In this document: piece by piece, positions 41,568 to 49,557 of the stretch
Layout: each line of letters begins with the position of its first letter
Position numbering within the stretch: position 1 is the stretch's first letter
Assembly (NCBI RefSeq): GCF_000330705.1
Contig: NZ_ANAM01000006.1
Coordinates: 310,001-374,000 of the forward strand
Direction of reading: 5' to 3'
Source: Salinicoccus carnicancri Crm
Lineage (GTDB): Bacteria > Bacillota > Bacilli > Staphylococcales > Salinicoccaceae
Length of the DNA: 64,000 bases
Translations under genes and position numbers: made by a program
The notes under the pieces: model-generated
Database searches by the model: none
What the model was told of the DNA's origin: nothing
The model's input: the letters and a program-made list of their open reading frames with translations, nothing else

Positions 41568-43295
41568 ATGATGAAGCATCTGCTGAGTATGCTTTTTGCT
41601 CTGACAGCGGTTCTGATGCTGTCGCCGGATGCTGATGCGAATGAGATCAGCAATTTGGAAATGGACATAGAAATCAATGAAGACGGTTCTGTAAGCGTGA
41701 CTGAGACACGTGAGGCGAATATGACAGAAGGCACCGAAAATTACATGACCTTCAATGAAGAGGATATGGGTGAAGTTGAAATCACTGATTTTTCAGTTGA
41801 GGGCTATACCGAACAATCCGAGTGGGACCCGGATGCAAATCTGGAAGAAAAGGCCGGAAAATATGGGATGATCGATACAGAAGACGGCACCGAACTCGTG
41901 TGGGGCATCGGCGAGTATGGTGAGCAGACATACGTTGTGCATTACACCCTTGAAAATGTGGTACGGAACCTCGAGGACGGTCAGTCATTGTACTGGAACT
42001 TCGATACATTCAGTGATCTGCCAACAGAGAATTTCACCATGAATGTGACCTCGGACAACCCGTTCGGTGAAGAAATGCAGTTCTGGGGATTCGGTTTTGA
42101 AGGTGATATCAGCCGGTCGGACGGTGGTATTACGTGGGATGCCGAAGAGTCACTGACCGATGCGAATGATGCCGTATTGCTCATGCATTTTCCGACGGGT
42201 ACTTATGATACAGACGTGACTGATGACGGCACATTGGAAGAGGAGGCTGAAGCGGCGAAAAACGGTTCCATCTATGATGACGGCAGTATGAGCGGATTGG
42301 TAATCGGATCGATTGTCGGGGGCATGGTCGCCCTGGGGCTTGCAATGACACTCATCGCAAAGCGTTTTACTTCCAGGATGTCAAAAGCCGGTCATATCGA
42401 TTCGGCAGCCGTTATCAAACGGAGGAATAAAGAAAACAAGACTGCGAATCCTCCACAAATTGACGATTATGCATCTGTTGCCTTTGCCCTCAAGCATCTT
42501 CAAATGGGAGGGTTCGAGGAAATATTCCAGGCTAGCTTGATGAAGTGGACGGATGAAGGGCGCATCACGATTGAAATCGACGGGAAGGACAGTAAAAAAC
42601 TGGATAAGAGTAAATCTGAAATCATCATCCATGATTATCAAAAGGTTGAAACAGATAATTCAGAATCATTCAAAGAACTCAGTAAGAAATTGAAGGATAT
42701 GGAACTTGGGGAAGATGGATACGAACCGATTCTGTGGCGCATGCTTTTGGATGCAGCGGATGATGACGGCCATATCGATGAGAAAAGATTTACGAAATGG
42801 TCGAAGGAAAATGCGAAATCAGTCAGCAAAGTTGCAGATGAAGTGACGAAGTATTCCCTTGAGCGGCTGGAAGCGGAAGAATATATTGAGTTTGATAAAG
42901 AGAAGATATTCGGTATTACAGTGCCAATCACAATACCGACAGAAAAAGGGGAGAGCCTCCTGGATCACCTTGTCCAGTACAGGAATCATCTCAAAGAGAA
43001 CTACAGCCATGTCCTTGAAGATGAAAACTACAGACAGCATATGATCTGGAGCGTTCTCGCCGGCGAAGGTGAGGAAGTCAAGAAACACCTGGCCAAACTT
43101 ACCCCTGAAGACAGTAGTGAAACATATCCGTCATACGTCCACTACTACTACGGGCCACATCTGGCAACCAAGAGCTGGTCGACAGGACTCGGTCAGGGCG
43201 GTTTCAACTCATCCGCAGCCTCCGGCAGTGGCGGCGCAACCGGCGCCGGCGGCGGAGCCGGAGCAGGCGGTGGAGGCGGCGGTGGTGCGAGGTAG
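41568..43295 (+). CDS. DUF2207 membrane protein with Gly-rich C-terminus
   Basis: A 575-aa surface-facing protein. It has a signal peptide (LSMLFALTAVLMLSPDADA) and an acidic beta-rich extracellular domain of about 200 residues with repeated EDGS and TREAN-type turns. One membrane helix near 245-270 (GLVIGSIVGGMVALGLAMTL) follows, then a cytoplasmic helical domain. The end is a Gly/Ala run of about 25 residues. This is the DUF2207 architecture; function unknown. The start is ATG 41568 with GAAAGGGG upstream, which trims 26 residues off the longest ORF. Confidence 0.85.
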   Translation: MMKHLLSMLFALTAVLMLSPDADANEISNLEMDIEINEDGSVSVTETREANMTEGTENYMTFNEEDMGEVEITDFSVEGYTEQSEWDPDANLEEKAGKYGMIDTEDGTELVWGIGEYGEQTYVVHYTLENVVRNLEDGQSLYWNFDTFSDLPTENFTMNVTSDNPFGEEMQFWGFGFEGDISRSDGGITWDAEESLTDANDAVLLMHFPTGTYDTDVTDDGTLEEEAEAAKNGSIYDDGSMSGLVIGSIVGGMVALGLAMTLIAKRFTSRMSKAGHIDSAAVIKRRNKENKTANPPQIDDYASVAFALKHLQMGGFEEIFQASLMKWTDEGRITIEIDGKDSKKLDKSKSEIIIHDYQKVETDNSESFKELSKKLKDMELGEDGYEPILWRMLLDAADDDGHIDEKRFTKWSKENAKSVSKVADEVTKYSLERLEAEEYIEFDKEKIFGITVPITIPTEKGESLLDHLVQYRNHLKENYSHVLEDENYRQHMIWSVLAGEGEEVKKHLAKLTPEDSSETYPSYVHYYYGPHLATKSWSTGLGQGGFNSSAASGSGGATGAGGGAGAGGGGGGGAR

Positions 43296-43332
43296 CGCCA
43301 CCTGGCTGTTGGAATATAAAGAGAGATGTATA

Positions 43333-43359
43333 GAGCTTCGGGAATCCCCGGAGCTTTTT
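43333..43359 (+). terminator. Terminator after DUF2207
   Basis: AGAGCTTCGGG / CCCCGGAGCTT (one G-T pair) with a short loop and five T. Confidence 0.75.
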
Positions 43360-43504
43360 ACTTTGCAGTAGAAAAGGAATTTATATCTAGACAATTATGC
43401 ATGATTTTAATGGTAAGAGTACAAAAACCAGAAATCTGTAATATATTTTTGAACAGATTTCAATTAAACAGACACTGAATAGCCAAGTATCGCATTACTG
43501 TATT

Positions 43505-43533
43505 TTTACAATGCTTGTAAAGGTGGCTATGAT
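43505..43533 (+). promoter_or_regulatory. Promoter of comC-radC
   Basis: TTTACA (43505-43510), 17-base spacer, TATGAT (43528-43533). TTACAA-TGC-TTGTAA overlaps the -35 and could be a repressor site. The stretch 43360-43504 shows no other feature. Confidence 0.6.
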
Positions 43534-43561
43534 AGATATGGAATGATACGGAGGGGATATT

Positions 43562-44278
43562 ATGGTGATATTGGTTTTAACTGGAGGCATGATTGCATCA
43601 TTCATATATGCAGTAACTTCTATGGAAAGTACTAGTTTCATGTATAGAAGGAGCCAGTGTGACAGTTGTAACGGGAATCTAAGATGGCACCATTTGATAC
43701 CGGTCTTAAGCTTTCTATTATTGAAAGGCAAGTGTAGATTTTGCAGGAAGAAAATAGATATCAGCTATCCATTATGTGAGATAATTGTAATCATTCTTTT
43801 TATCCTGCCTTTATTTTTTGAACTGGGGCTTGCAGACTATACCTTATATTATCTGTTTGTTGCACTTTTAGTACCAGTCTCTTTCTATGATTTTAGTACA
43901 TTGACCATACCTAATCATATGAGTTTGCTGTTTTTGTTCACCGGTCTTTATTTGACGGAATTATATTATATAGAACCAATAAGGGATTTTTCCATAATAC
44001 TTCTCTTGCATCTGGTATATTTTCTATTTTCCGGATCTATCGGGTATGGTGATATCAAGCTGTTTACAGTGTTGACTCTGATCAGTCCGGTGAACTTCTT
44101 CATTTATACAGTACTGCTCACTTATATAATTGGTGGTCTTTTTGTCATAGCGATCAATCTTTATAAAGAATACAAAAACCAGAAGATTCCACTTGTCCCC
44201 TTCATTTCCACCGCCGCTGTTCTTTGCTTTTTCCTGTATGAAGAATTCAATCTTATTTATTATGGAGGCTTCCTATGA
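43562..44278 (+). CDS. comC: Type IV prepilin peptidase (ComC-like)
   Basis: A 238-aa membrane protease that cleaves and methylates competence pseudopilins. The cytoplasmic zinc loop has two CxxC pairs (CDSC near 37, CRFC near 62). The catalytic aspartates are in SFYDFSTLTIPN near 117 and the FSGSIGYGDIKLF motif (GxGD) near 160. About eight hydrophobic segments make up the rest. Its stop overlaps radC by four bases. Together they resemble the staphylococcal comC-radC unit next to the mre genes. Confidence 0.92.
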   Translation: MVILVLTGGMIASFIYAVTSMESTSFMYRRSQCDSCNGNLRWHHLIPVLSFLLLKGKCRFCRKKIDISYPLCEIIVIILFILPLFFELGLADYTLYYLFVALLVPVSFYDFSTLTIPNHMSLLFLFTGLYLTELYYIEPIRDFSIILLLHLVYFLFSGSIGYGDIKLFTVLTLISPVNFFIYTVLLTYIIGGLFVIAINLYKEYKNQKIPLVPFISTAAVLCFFLYEEFNLIYYGGFL

Positions 44279-44958
44279 CAATGATGATTAAAGAGATGCA
44301 TACAACGGACAAACCGCGTGAGAGGCTCATGACGTACGGGGCCGATAAGCTTACAAACCAGGAACTGCTTGCCATAATAATAAACACCGGAAGCAGAGAT
44401 GAATCCAGTATTACTGTTGCCAACAGGATCATAAAAGACATGAAGTCCATCCGGGAGCTTCGCAATTTAACATATCAGGAACTTATACAGTTAAAAGGCA
44501 TCGGGGCTGCCAAAGCAATTACCATTCTCGCAGTTATAGAAATTGCGATAAGGATGCATACACACTCACAGGAAGAGGATGTATATATAAAGAGTCCGGA
44601 GGATGTATGTGATCTTCTTATGGAGAAGCTGAGATACTATCAGCAGGAACATTTTGTTGTATTATTTCTTTCCACAAAAAATATGATCATTCACCAGCAG
44701 ACACTGTTCAAAGGATCGTTGAACAGTTCCATTGTACACCCGAGAGAAATATATAAAGAAGCAGTGAAGAGAAGTGCAGCAGCGATCATTTGCGTTCATA
44801 ATCATCCAAGCGGGGATCCCTCCCCATCAAGAGAGGATATTGAAGTAACTAAAAGGCTGCATGAATGTGGTGATATTATCGGTGTTGATTTTCTGGACCA
44901 TATAATCATAGGGTCGGGAAAGTATATCAGCCTGAAGGAAATGAATTACATAAAATAG
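44275..44958 (+). CDS. radC: RadC family JAB-domain protein
   Basis: A 227-aa protein with an N-terminal helix-hairpin-helix (TYQELIQLKGIGAAKAITILAVIEI near 65-90). The C-terminal JAMM metalloprotease-like domain has VVLFLSTKNMIIHQQTLFKGSLNSS and the motif CVHNHPSGDPSPSREDIEVT near 180. RadC was once linked to DNA repair; its true role is unsettled. The start ATG 44275 lies in the end of comC and has GGAGG upstream. Confidence 0.93.
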   Translation: MTMMIKEMHTTDKPRERLMTYGADKLTNQELLAIIINTGSRDESSITVANRIIKDMKSIRELRNLTYQELIQLKGIGAAKAITILAVIEIAIRMHTHSQEEDVYIKSPEDVCDLLMEKLRYYQQEHFVVLFLSTKNMIIHQQTLFKGSLNSSIVHPREIYKEAVKRSAAAIICVHNHPSGDPSPSREDIEVTKRLHECGDIIGVDFLDHIIIGSGKYISLKEMNYIK

Positions 44959-44969
44959 GAGGCATACAA

Positions 44970-45332
44970 ATGGGACTTGATATGTATATTTATCTTGAGG
45001 ACAAGGAAACGAAAGAGGTTATTGAATACAGCTATTACAGGAAGTTCAATGCACTGCAGGGTTATTTCGTTAAGCAATACGAACTTGAAAACTGTGGCAA
45101 AGTGCAACTGACTTATAAAATGATTAATGAGATATATTTGATGCTGAACGAAATACGGCACAACCCTGAAAAAGCGCATCTTCTTTTGCCGACATTTCCT
45201 GGACCATTTTTTGGTTCCTATAAGTATGATCAGATCTATCATGCATATGTCCATCAGGCGGCGGGTGATTTCTATCATGCCAAATTCCTCGATTACGGAA
45301 AATACAATTTGTATTTCACATCAGACTGGTAG
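44970..45332 (+). CDS. Conserved protein of the MGLDMYIY type, 120 aa
   Basis: Begins MGLDMYIYLEDKETKEV, a start seen in a family of uncharacterised bacterial and phage proteins I cannot name. It is rich in Tyr and Leu, with an alternating strand-helix pattern and two short helices (NEIYLMLNEIRHNPEKAHL). No signal peptide. AGGAGG precedes the start by seven bases and radC ends 12 bases upstream, so it probably belongs to that operon. Function unknown. Confidence 0.6.
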   Translation: MGLDMYIYLEDKETKEVIEYSYYRKFNALQGYFVKQYELENCGKVQLTYKMINEIYLMLNEIRHNPEKAHLLLPTFPGPFFGSYKYDQIYHAYVHQAAGDFYHAKFLDYGKYNLYFTSDW

Positions 45333-45420
45333 GGGAACAGGATATCCCTCGCATTCCTTATACCAGTATTGTTATACTTGGCTTTCAAATATTAAAATCT
45401 TTCATCGAAAGGAAGTTCCT

Positions 45421-46035
45421 ATGTTTAAGAAAATGGCTTCGGATGCTCTCGGCTTGTCTGATATCGGCAAGATTATCGACCCGGTTGATTTTGACAAGAC
45501 GGATGCGGATGATTATGTAAGGCATGAAGATGATGAACAGATCTATTTTCTGATCAAGACCAAGATGGACGAGTACTGCTTCACAAACCTGGCAATCATC
45601 CATGTGGATGGCGAGAAGGCGACCTCTTCAAAGCGTACACTGAAACGCTACCCCTATACGCAATATGAAGTGAACGATGTTCTGCTTGAAACAGCGGGCA
45701 CGATTGATATCGACATCCAGATCAAGTTCAACATGGGCAATGTACCGTTTGTCATTGATGTTCAAAAGAATGAAATTGATCGTCTGAAAGATCTGTACAA
45801 AGCATTGCTCTTCATTTCCGAACAGGCATATGAAAACAAAATCGTCAGCAGACATGCTGAACAGAGTATTGACAAAGCGGTCCAGATTCTTCAGAATTCA
45901 CGTCTCGGCGAGGGGGATACTGCCGATCAGTACAAGGCTCTGACTGAATTCAGCTTTGACTGGTACAAGCGGGCCTATGAAAAGTATCAAAAGCAGGACT
46001 ATGGTAAAATCTTCGAAAGATATATCAATAATTAA
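45421..46035 (+). CDS. PH-domain protein, YvbH-like
   Basis: A 204-aa cytoplasmic protein. Residues about 20-130 follow the bacterial PH-domain pattern: a strand pair near VRHEDDEQIYFLIKTKMDEYCFTN, a variable basic loop, then IDIQIKFNMGNVPFVIDV. A helical C-terminal extension follows (RHAEQSIDKAVQIL, WYKRAYEKYQKQD). This layout matches YvbH of Bacillus, whose function is unknown. The start is ATG 45421 after GAAAGGAAG; the longer ORF from 45211 is a frame through the upstream gene. Confidence 0.8.
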   Translation: MFKKMASDALGLSDIGKIIDPVDFDKTDADDYVRHEDDEQIYFLIKTKMDEYCFTNLAIIHVDGEKATSSKRTLKRYPYTQYEVNDVLLETAGTIDIDIQIKFNMGNVPFVIDVQKNEIDRLKDLYKALLFISEQAYENKIVSRHAEQSIDKAVQILQNSRLGEGDTADQYKALTEFSFDWYKRAYEKYQKQDYGKIFERYINN

Positions 46036-46047
46036 AAGCGAGCAGAC

Positions 46048-46088
46048 AGGGCAGCAAGTCTATTTCATAATAGATCTGCTGCCTTTTA
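46048..46088 (+). terminator. Terminator after the PH-domain gene
   Basis: A long imperfect stem GGCAGCAAGTCTAT / ATAGATCTGCTGCC with TTTT after it. Confidence 0.8.
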
Positions 46089-46358
46089 TATTCCGGAAAA
46101 ACCGTTCTGAACCAAGTTGAAAATTTTGACTTTGAGTCCGCTTGTGGGTATATGATGAGTATATGACATCCTGCCCGGGTATGGTACTCTGCAACTGAAA
46201 ATGATTTGTTTGAGGGGCCGGGGGTCAGGTGGCCTCAGATTTTGGGTTGGCTGGGGAATGCCTTATATTGTGTATTATGCGTTTATAAAGCTGTTATACA
46301 GCAGATGTGGTCCATCGGGCATACTAGAGACAGGAAAAAATAGGAAGTGAGGATATTA
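46089..46358. other. Non-coding stretch upstream of the acetyltransferase gene
   Basis: No gene seen. It holds a possible promoter (TTGACT near 46127, TATATG 17 bases later) and a small perfect palindrome GCTGT-TAT-ACAGC near 46290 that could be a regulator site. The middle, around 46210-46250, is unusually G-rich. Confidence 0.4.
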
Positions 46359-46940
46359 ATGGAACTTGAAAAATTATTATCGATAATGGAGGATGAAGGT
46401 GTCCTTCATGCCGGTTCGGAAGCCAACAAAGCAATGAGCGAGGTTTCAGAGCAGACAAGATTTTTATGTGCACAGCTGAATAATGGCGTGTATACGGATG
46501 AAGAGGTCAGAGTTCAGGTTTCAAGGATAATTGGTCAGGAACTGGATGAAGGTTTCTCCTTGTTTTTACCTTTCACTTCCGATTTCGGAAAAAACATTCG
46601 TATGGGGAATAATGTTTTCATTAACTCCGGATGCCGATTCCAGGATCAAGGTGGCATTACTATCGGTGATGAGAGTCTGATAGGACATAATGTCGTTTTC
46701 GCAACCATCAATCATGATCTTGACCCTGAAAACAGGGGCACCATGCATCTGAAGCCGATTGTACTTGAAAAGAGATCGTGGATCGGTTCGCATGCAACGA
46801 TACTTCCAGGGGTAACGATCGGGGAGAATTCTGTTGTTGGCGCAGGTTCTGTCGTGACCAGGGATGTTCCGCCAAATACGATTGTTGCCGGCAATCCTGC
46901 CAAGTTCAGATCGTATTTGGAGGAAAAGGAAGAAAAATGA
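46359..46940 (+). CDS. Maltose/galactoside O-acetyltransferase-type enzyme
   Basis: A 193-aa left-handed beta-helix acetyltransferase using acetyl-CoA. The N-terminal 60 residues are helical. Hexapeptide repeats then run through NNVFINSGCRFQDQGGITIGDESLIGHNVVF, and the catalytic His is in ATINHDLDPENRG near 115. The C-terminal SWIGSHATILPGVTIGENSVVGAGSVVTRDVPPNTI is diagnostic of the MAT/GAT group. The start is ATG 46359 rather than the GTG twelve bases earlier. The substrate sugar is unknown. It ends about 90 bases before the MerR-controlled operon. Confidence 0.88.
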   Translation: MELEKLLSIMEDEGVLHAGSEANKAMSEVSEQTRFLCAQLNNGVYTDEEVRVQVSRIIGQELDEGFSLFLPFTSDFGKNIRMGNNVFINSGCRFQDQGGITIGDESLIGHNVVFATINHDLDPENRGTMHLKPIVLEKRSWIGSHATILPGVTIGENSVVGAGSVVTRDVPPNTIVAGNPAKFRSYLEEKEEK

Positions 46941-46973
46941 ATCAAGATTTGAAGAAGAAGCGGTCAAAATGGT

Positions 46974-47004
46974 TTGCCTTGGAGTTCACTCCAAGGTTTA
47001 TTGT
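46974..47004 (+). promoter_or_regulatory. MerR-type promoter with 19-bp spacer and operator
   Basis: TTGCCT (46974-46979) and TATTGT (46999-47004) are 19 bases apart, the long spacer typical of MerR-activated promoters. The spacer and end of the -35 hold an 8-4-8 palindrome CCTTGGAG-TTCA-CTCCAAGG (46977-46996). It precedes the SDR gene that leads the operon containing the MerR gene. Confidence 0.88.
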
Positions 47005-47034
47005 GTATAGTATACAGAAAGGAGCGAAATAATC

Positions 47035-47781
47035 ATGGCAATTAAAGATAAAGTAATAATCATAACAGGTGCATCATCAGGTATTGGTGAAGAGACAGCG
47101 AAGCTCCTGGCTTCAAAGGGAGCGAAAGTGGTACTGGGTGCCCGTCGTGAAGAAAGGCTTCAGCAAATCAGTGAAGAAATCAAAAGTGACGGCGGAGACT
47201 CTGCGTATAGAGTGACAGATGTTGTAAAACCGGAAGATAACGAAGAGCTTGTCAAGCTTGCGAAGGAGACATACGGTAAAGTTGATGTCATTTTCCTGAA
47301 TGCTGGTTTGATGCCAAACTCACCGTTGTCCGCCCTTAAAGTTGATGAATGGAACGATATGGTTGATGTCAACCTCAAAGGTGTATTAAATGGAATTGCG
47401 GCGGTAATGTCTGTATTCCAGGAGCAAAAATATGGCCAGGTGATTACTACATCATCAGTTGCCGGTTTGAAAAGCTACCCCGGGGGTGCGGTATACGGTG
47501 CGACAAAATGGGCTGTGCGGAATCTGATGGAAGTTTTACGAATGGAATCGGGTCTGGAAGGAAATAATATCCGCACAGCAACAATCTATCCTGCAGCGAT
47601 CAATACTGAATTGCTGGAAACAATTACGGACAAAGAAACACTGGATGGTGCAACTGAAATGTATGACCAGTATGCAATTACGCCGGACCGTATCGCAAAT
47701 GTCGTTGAATTTGCCATCGATCAGCCCGAGGATGTCAATATCAATGAGTTCACTGTAGGTCCGACGGACCAGCCATGGTAA
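47035..47781 (+). CDS. NAD(P)-dependent short-chain dehydrogenase
   Basis: A 248-aa SDR. The cofactor motif TGASSGIGEETA is at residues 12-23, GARREER (NADP preference) near 38, NAGLMPNSPL near 90, the catalytic Ser in TTSSVAGLKSYPGG, and YGATKWAV near 152. The C-terminal NEFTVGPTDQPW is typical of the aldehyde/oxidoreductase-type SDRs in Firmicute MerR operons. It is the first gene behind the MerR-type promoter and probably detoxifies a reactive carbonyl compound. The last part is inference from the regulator type. Confidence 0.9.
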   Translation: MAIKDKVIIITGASSGIGEETAKLLASKGAKVVLGARREERLQQISEEIKSDGGDSAYRVTDVVKPEDNEELVKLAKETYGKVDVIFLNAGLMPNSPLSALKVDEWNDMVDVNLKGVLNGIAAVMSVFQEQKYGQVITTSSVAGLKSYPGGAVYGATKWAVRNLMEVLRMESGLEGNNIRTATIYPAAINTELLETITDKETLDGATEMYDQYAITPDRIANVVEFAIDQPEDVNINEFTVGPTDQPW

Positions 47782-47794
47782 CAGGAGGGGTTGA

Positions 47795-48193
47795 GTGAAT
47801 ATAAAAGAGGTCAGCAATAGTCATAACATCTCTTCGGACACGTTGAGGTATTGGGAACGTGCCGGGGCAATACCACCGGTCAGCAGGGATCGGAATGGCC
47901 ACAGGGATTATGATGCCGAAGATCTGAACTGGGTGCACTTTACCAAATGTATGCGGGATATCGGTGTGTCCATCGAACGGATCATCGAGTATATCTCTCT
48001 TTTCAAACAGGGGGACAGTACAATTCCAATGAGGAAGGAACTATTGATCGACCAGCGGGATGAATTGGCAGAAAAACTCCGTGTATTAAATAGTAACTAT
48101 GAAATGCTCAACCGTAAAATAGACACCTATGACGAACATATGCTTTCCTATGAATGGAAATTGAGGGCATATGAGAAGGAGGGACAGAAATGA
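47795..48193 (+). CDS. MerR-family regulator, AdhR/NmlR-like
   Basis: A 132-aa activator. The winged-helix start IKEVSNSHNISSDTLRYWERAGAIPP leads to RDRNGHRDYDAEDLNW, then a linker helix with Cys 52 in the context TKCMRDIGVS. That Cys corresponds to Cys 52 of AdhR, whose alkylation by aldehydes switches the regulator on. The dimerisation helix fills the C-terminal half. The start is GTG 47795 with AGGAGGGG upstream. Its target is almost certainly the 19-bp-spacer promoter at 46974. Confidence 0.88.
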   Translation: MNIKEVSNSHNISSDTLRYWERAGAIPPVSRDRNGHRDYDAEDLNWVHFTKCMRDIGVSIERIIEYISLFKQGDSTIPMRKELLIDQRDELAEKLRVLNSNYEMLNRKIDTYDEHMLSYEWKLRAYEKEGQK

Positions 48194-48918
48194 ACAGGCC
48201 TTATACAATCATACACACACATACCTCGATTGACGGCAACCTTGATATCATGGGTTTGACTGAATTTGAAGAAGCCAGCCGTCAGTACCAGGAGATGTCA
48301 CTTGATCCAAAAAAACAACAGTTCGGAGTTCAGGCCTACCTGAATGGCAAAACGTCGACAGAAGATAATATTACGCACTATCAGAAACCGGATGTGGACG
48401 AAACGGCTGACACAGTACCCTATGGAGATTACATCGCAGACCCTGATGCTCCGATGTTTTATCTGGCAATGGATACCCGGGGAGAATTGGCCTTTGAAGA
48501 AAATACTTTTGGCTACGGCGGAGTACAGTCCCACATAGTAGTTGTGATAACGGAGCGGGTGCAAAATTCATATAAAGATTTTCTCAGGAAGAAGAACATT
48601 TCATATATCATAGCCGGAGAGGAACAGATCGACTATGATGTGATGTTGGATAAATGCTGTCGCCTTCTTGGTATTCAAAGATTGATGGTCGGCGGGGGAG
48701 GGACAATCAACTGGTCAATGGTTCAAAACAGGCTGGTCGATGAAGTCAGTGTCATACTGGCACCCATTGCAAACGGCGATCCGGATGGAAACCGTTTCTT
48801 TGTCGCGAAATCACCATTTTCAACCGTCGAAGAAACAGCTTTTAAACTGGAATCTGTCAAAGAGTTGGAACACGGGACATTATGGATCCGATATACTGTA
48901 AAAGATGAAATGGGATAA
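48190..48918 (+). CDS. RibD_C / dihydrofolate-reductase-like protein
   Basis: A 242-aa NAD(P)H-dependent reductase-like protein of the RibD C-terminal family. The early HTHTSIDGNLDIMG segment and the late cofactor motif LMVGGGGTINWSMVQNRLVDEV near 175-196 are diagnostic, followed by a FKLESVKELEHGTLWIRY end. Substrate unknown. ATG 48190 overlaps the MerR stop, so the operon is SDR-MerR-RibD_C. A long bidirectional hairpin closes it. Confidence 0.85.
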   Translation: MNRPYTIIHTHTSIDGNLDIMGLTEFEEASRQYQEMSLDPKKQQFGVQAYLNGKTSTEDNITHYQKPDVDETADTVPYGDYIADPDAPMFYLAMDTRGELAFEENTFGYGGVQSHIVVVITERVQNSYKDFLRKKNISYIIAGEEQIDYDVMLDKCCRLLGIQRLMVGGGGTINWSMVQNRLVDEVSVILAPIANGDPDGNRFFVAKSPFSTVEETAFKLESVKELEHGTLWIRYTVKDEMG

Positions 48919-48946
48919 AACAATTGTATGCATTTGAAATGTTCAA

Positions 48947-48979
48947 AAGCGGGTACCGGACAGCTTCCGGTACCCGCTT
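48947..48979 (-). terminator. Terminator between convergent genes
   Basis: Perfect 14-bp stem AAGCGGGTACCGGA / TCCGGTACCCGCTT with a short loop. The T run is on the minus-strand side, so it mainly serves the VOC gene, but it can stop both directions. Confidence 0.85.
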
Positions 48980-48995
48980 AGTGTTAAATTAATCG

Positions 48996-49370
48996 CTACA
49001 TGACAAGCACATTGTACTTGTGACCATCCAGGTCCGTGAACAGGCAACCGTAGTATCCTCTGATTTCAGCAGGGCCTTCCAGTACCCGGCCGCCATTCGA
49101 AGTAATCCTTTTACAGAGGTCATCCACTTCTTTGTTTCTTTCCATGTTGAATGATACTATGAATTCGTTGCCGGCTTTGGTGTCAGTAAGCTCTCCGCCC
49201 ATGAATGACTGGAGAACATCTTCCCTGAAAAGCAATATCGGCTGTTCACCAGCGATAACCTGTGCGAGGGCCTCATCTTCACCCGCATTTACTTCAAAGC
49301 CTATGTGTTTGAAGAAATCCATGGAAGCCCGGACGTCTTTGACAGGAATGTTCAGCCAGTATGATTTCAT
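48996..49370 (-). CDS. VOC (glyoxalase-fold) family protein
   Basis: A 124-aa protein with the paired beta-alpha-beta-beta-beta units of the vicinal oxygen chelate fold. It opens with YWLNIPVKDVRASMDFFKHIGFEV, has an ILLFREDVL strand and the second unit with NGGRVLEGPAEIRGYYGCLFTDLDGHKYNVLVM. Candidate metal ligands are a Glu in the middle and the late His/Asp pair. The substrate is unknown. ATG is preceded by GGGAGGTG. It is convergent with the RibD_C gene. Confidence 0.85.
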   Translation of the reverse strand: MKSYWLNIPVKDVRASMDFFKHIGFEVNAGEDEALAQVIAGEQPILLFREDVLQSFMGGELTDTKAGNEFIVSFNMERNKEVDDLCKRITSNGGRVLEGPAEIRGYYGCLFTDLDGHKYNVLVM

Positions 49371-49557
49371 ATTTTCACCTCCCAGTGTTAATCATATTTA
49401 ACGATTTTATTGCCTGTTCTGTCAAATTAAGCCATCCAGCCTGACCGCTCCCATTCTAGCGACCTAATCATCGCTTTCTTATCATTGATTACTTTCAAGA
49501 TGATTTTTGAAGTTGAAGGCACAGAGATAATTATTACAGGAAGAGAGGAAGGTAGTG

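Noticed and set aside
45211-45420. 5' extension of the PH-domain ORF
   Set aside because: It runs through the previous gene in another frame and lacks a ribosome-binding site; ATG 45421 has a good one.
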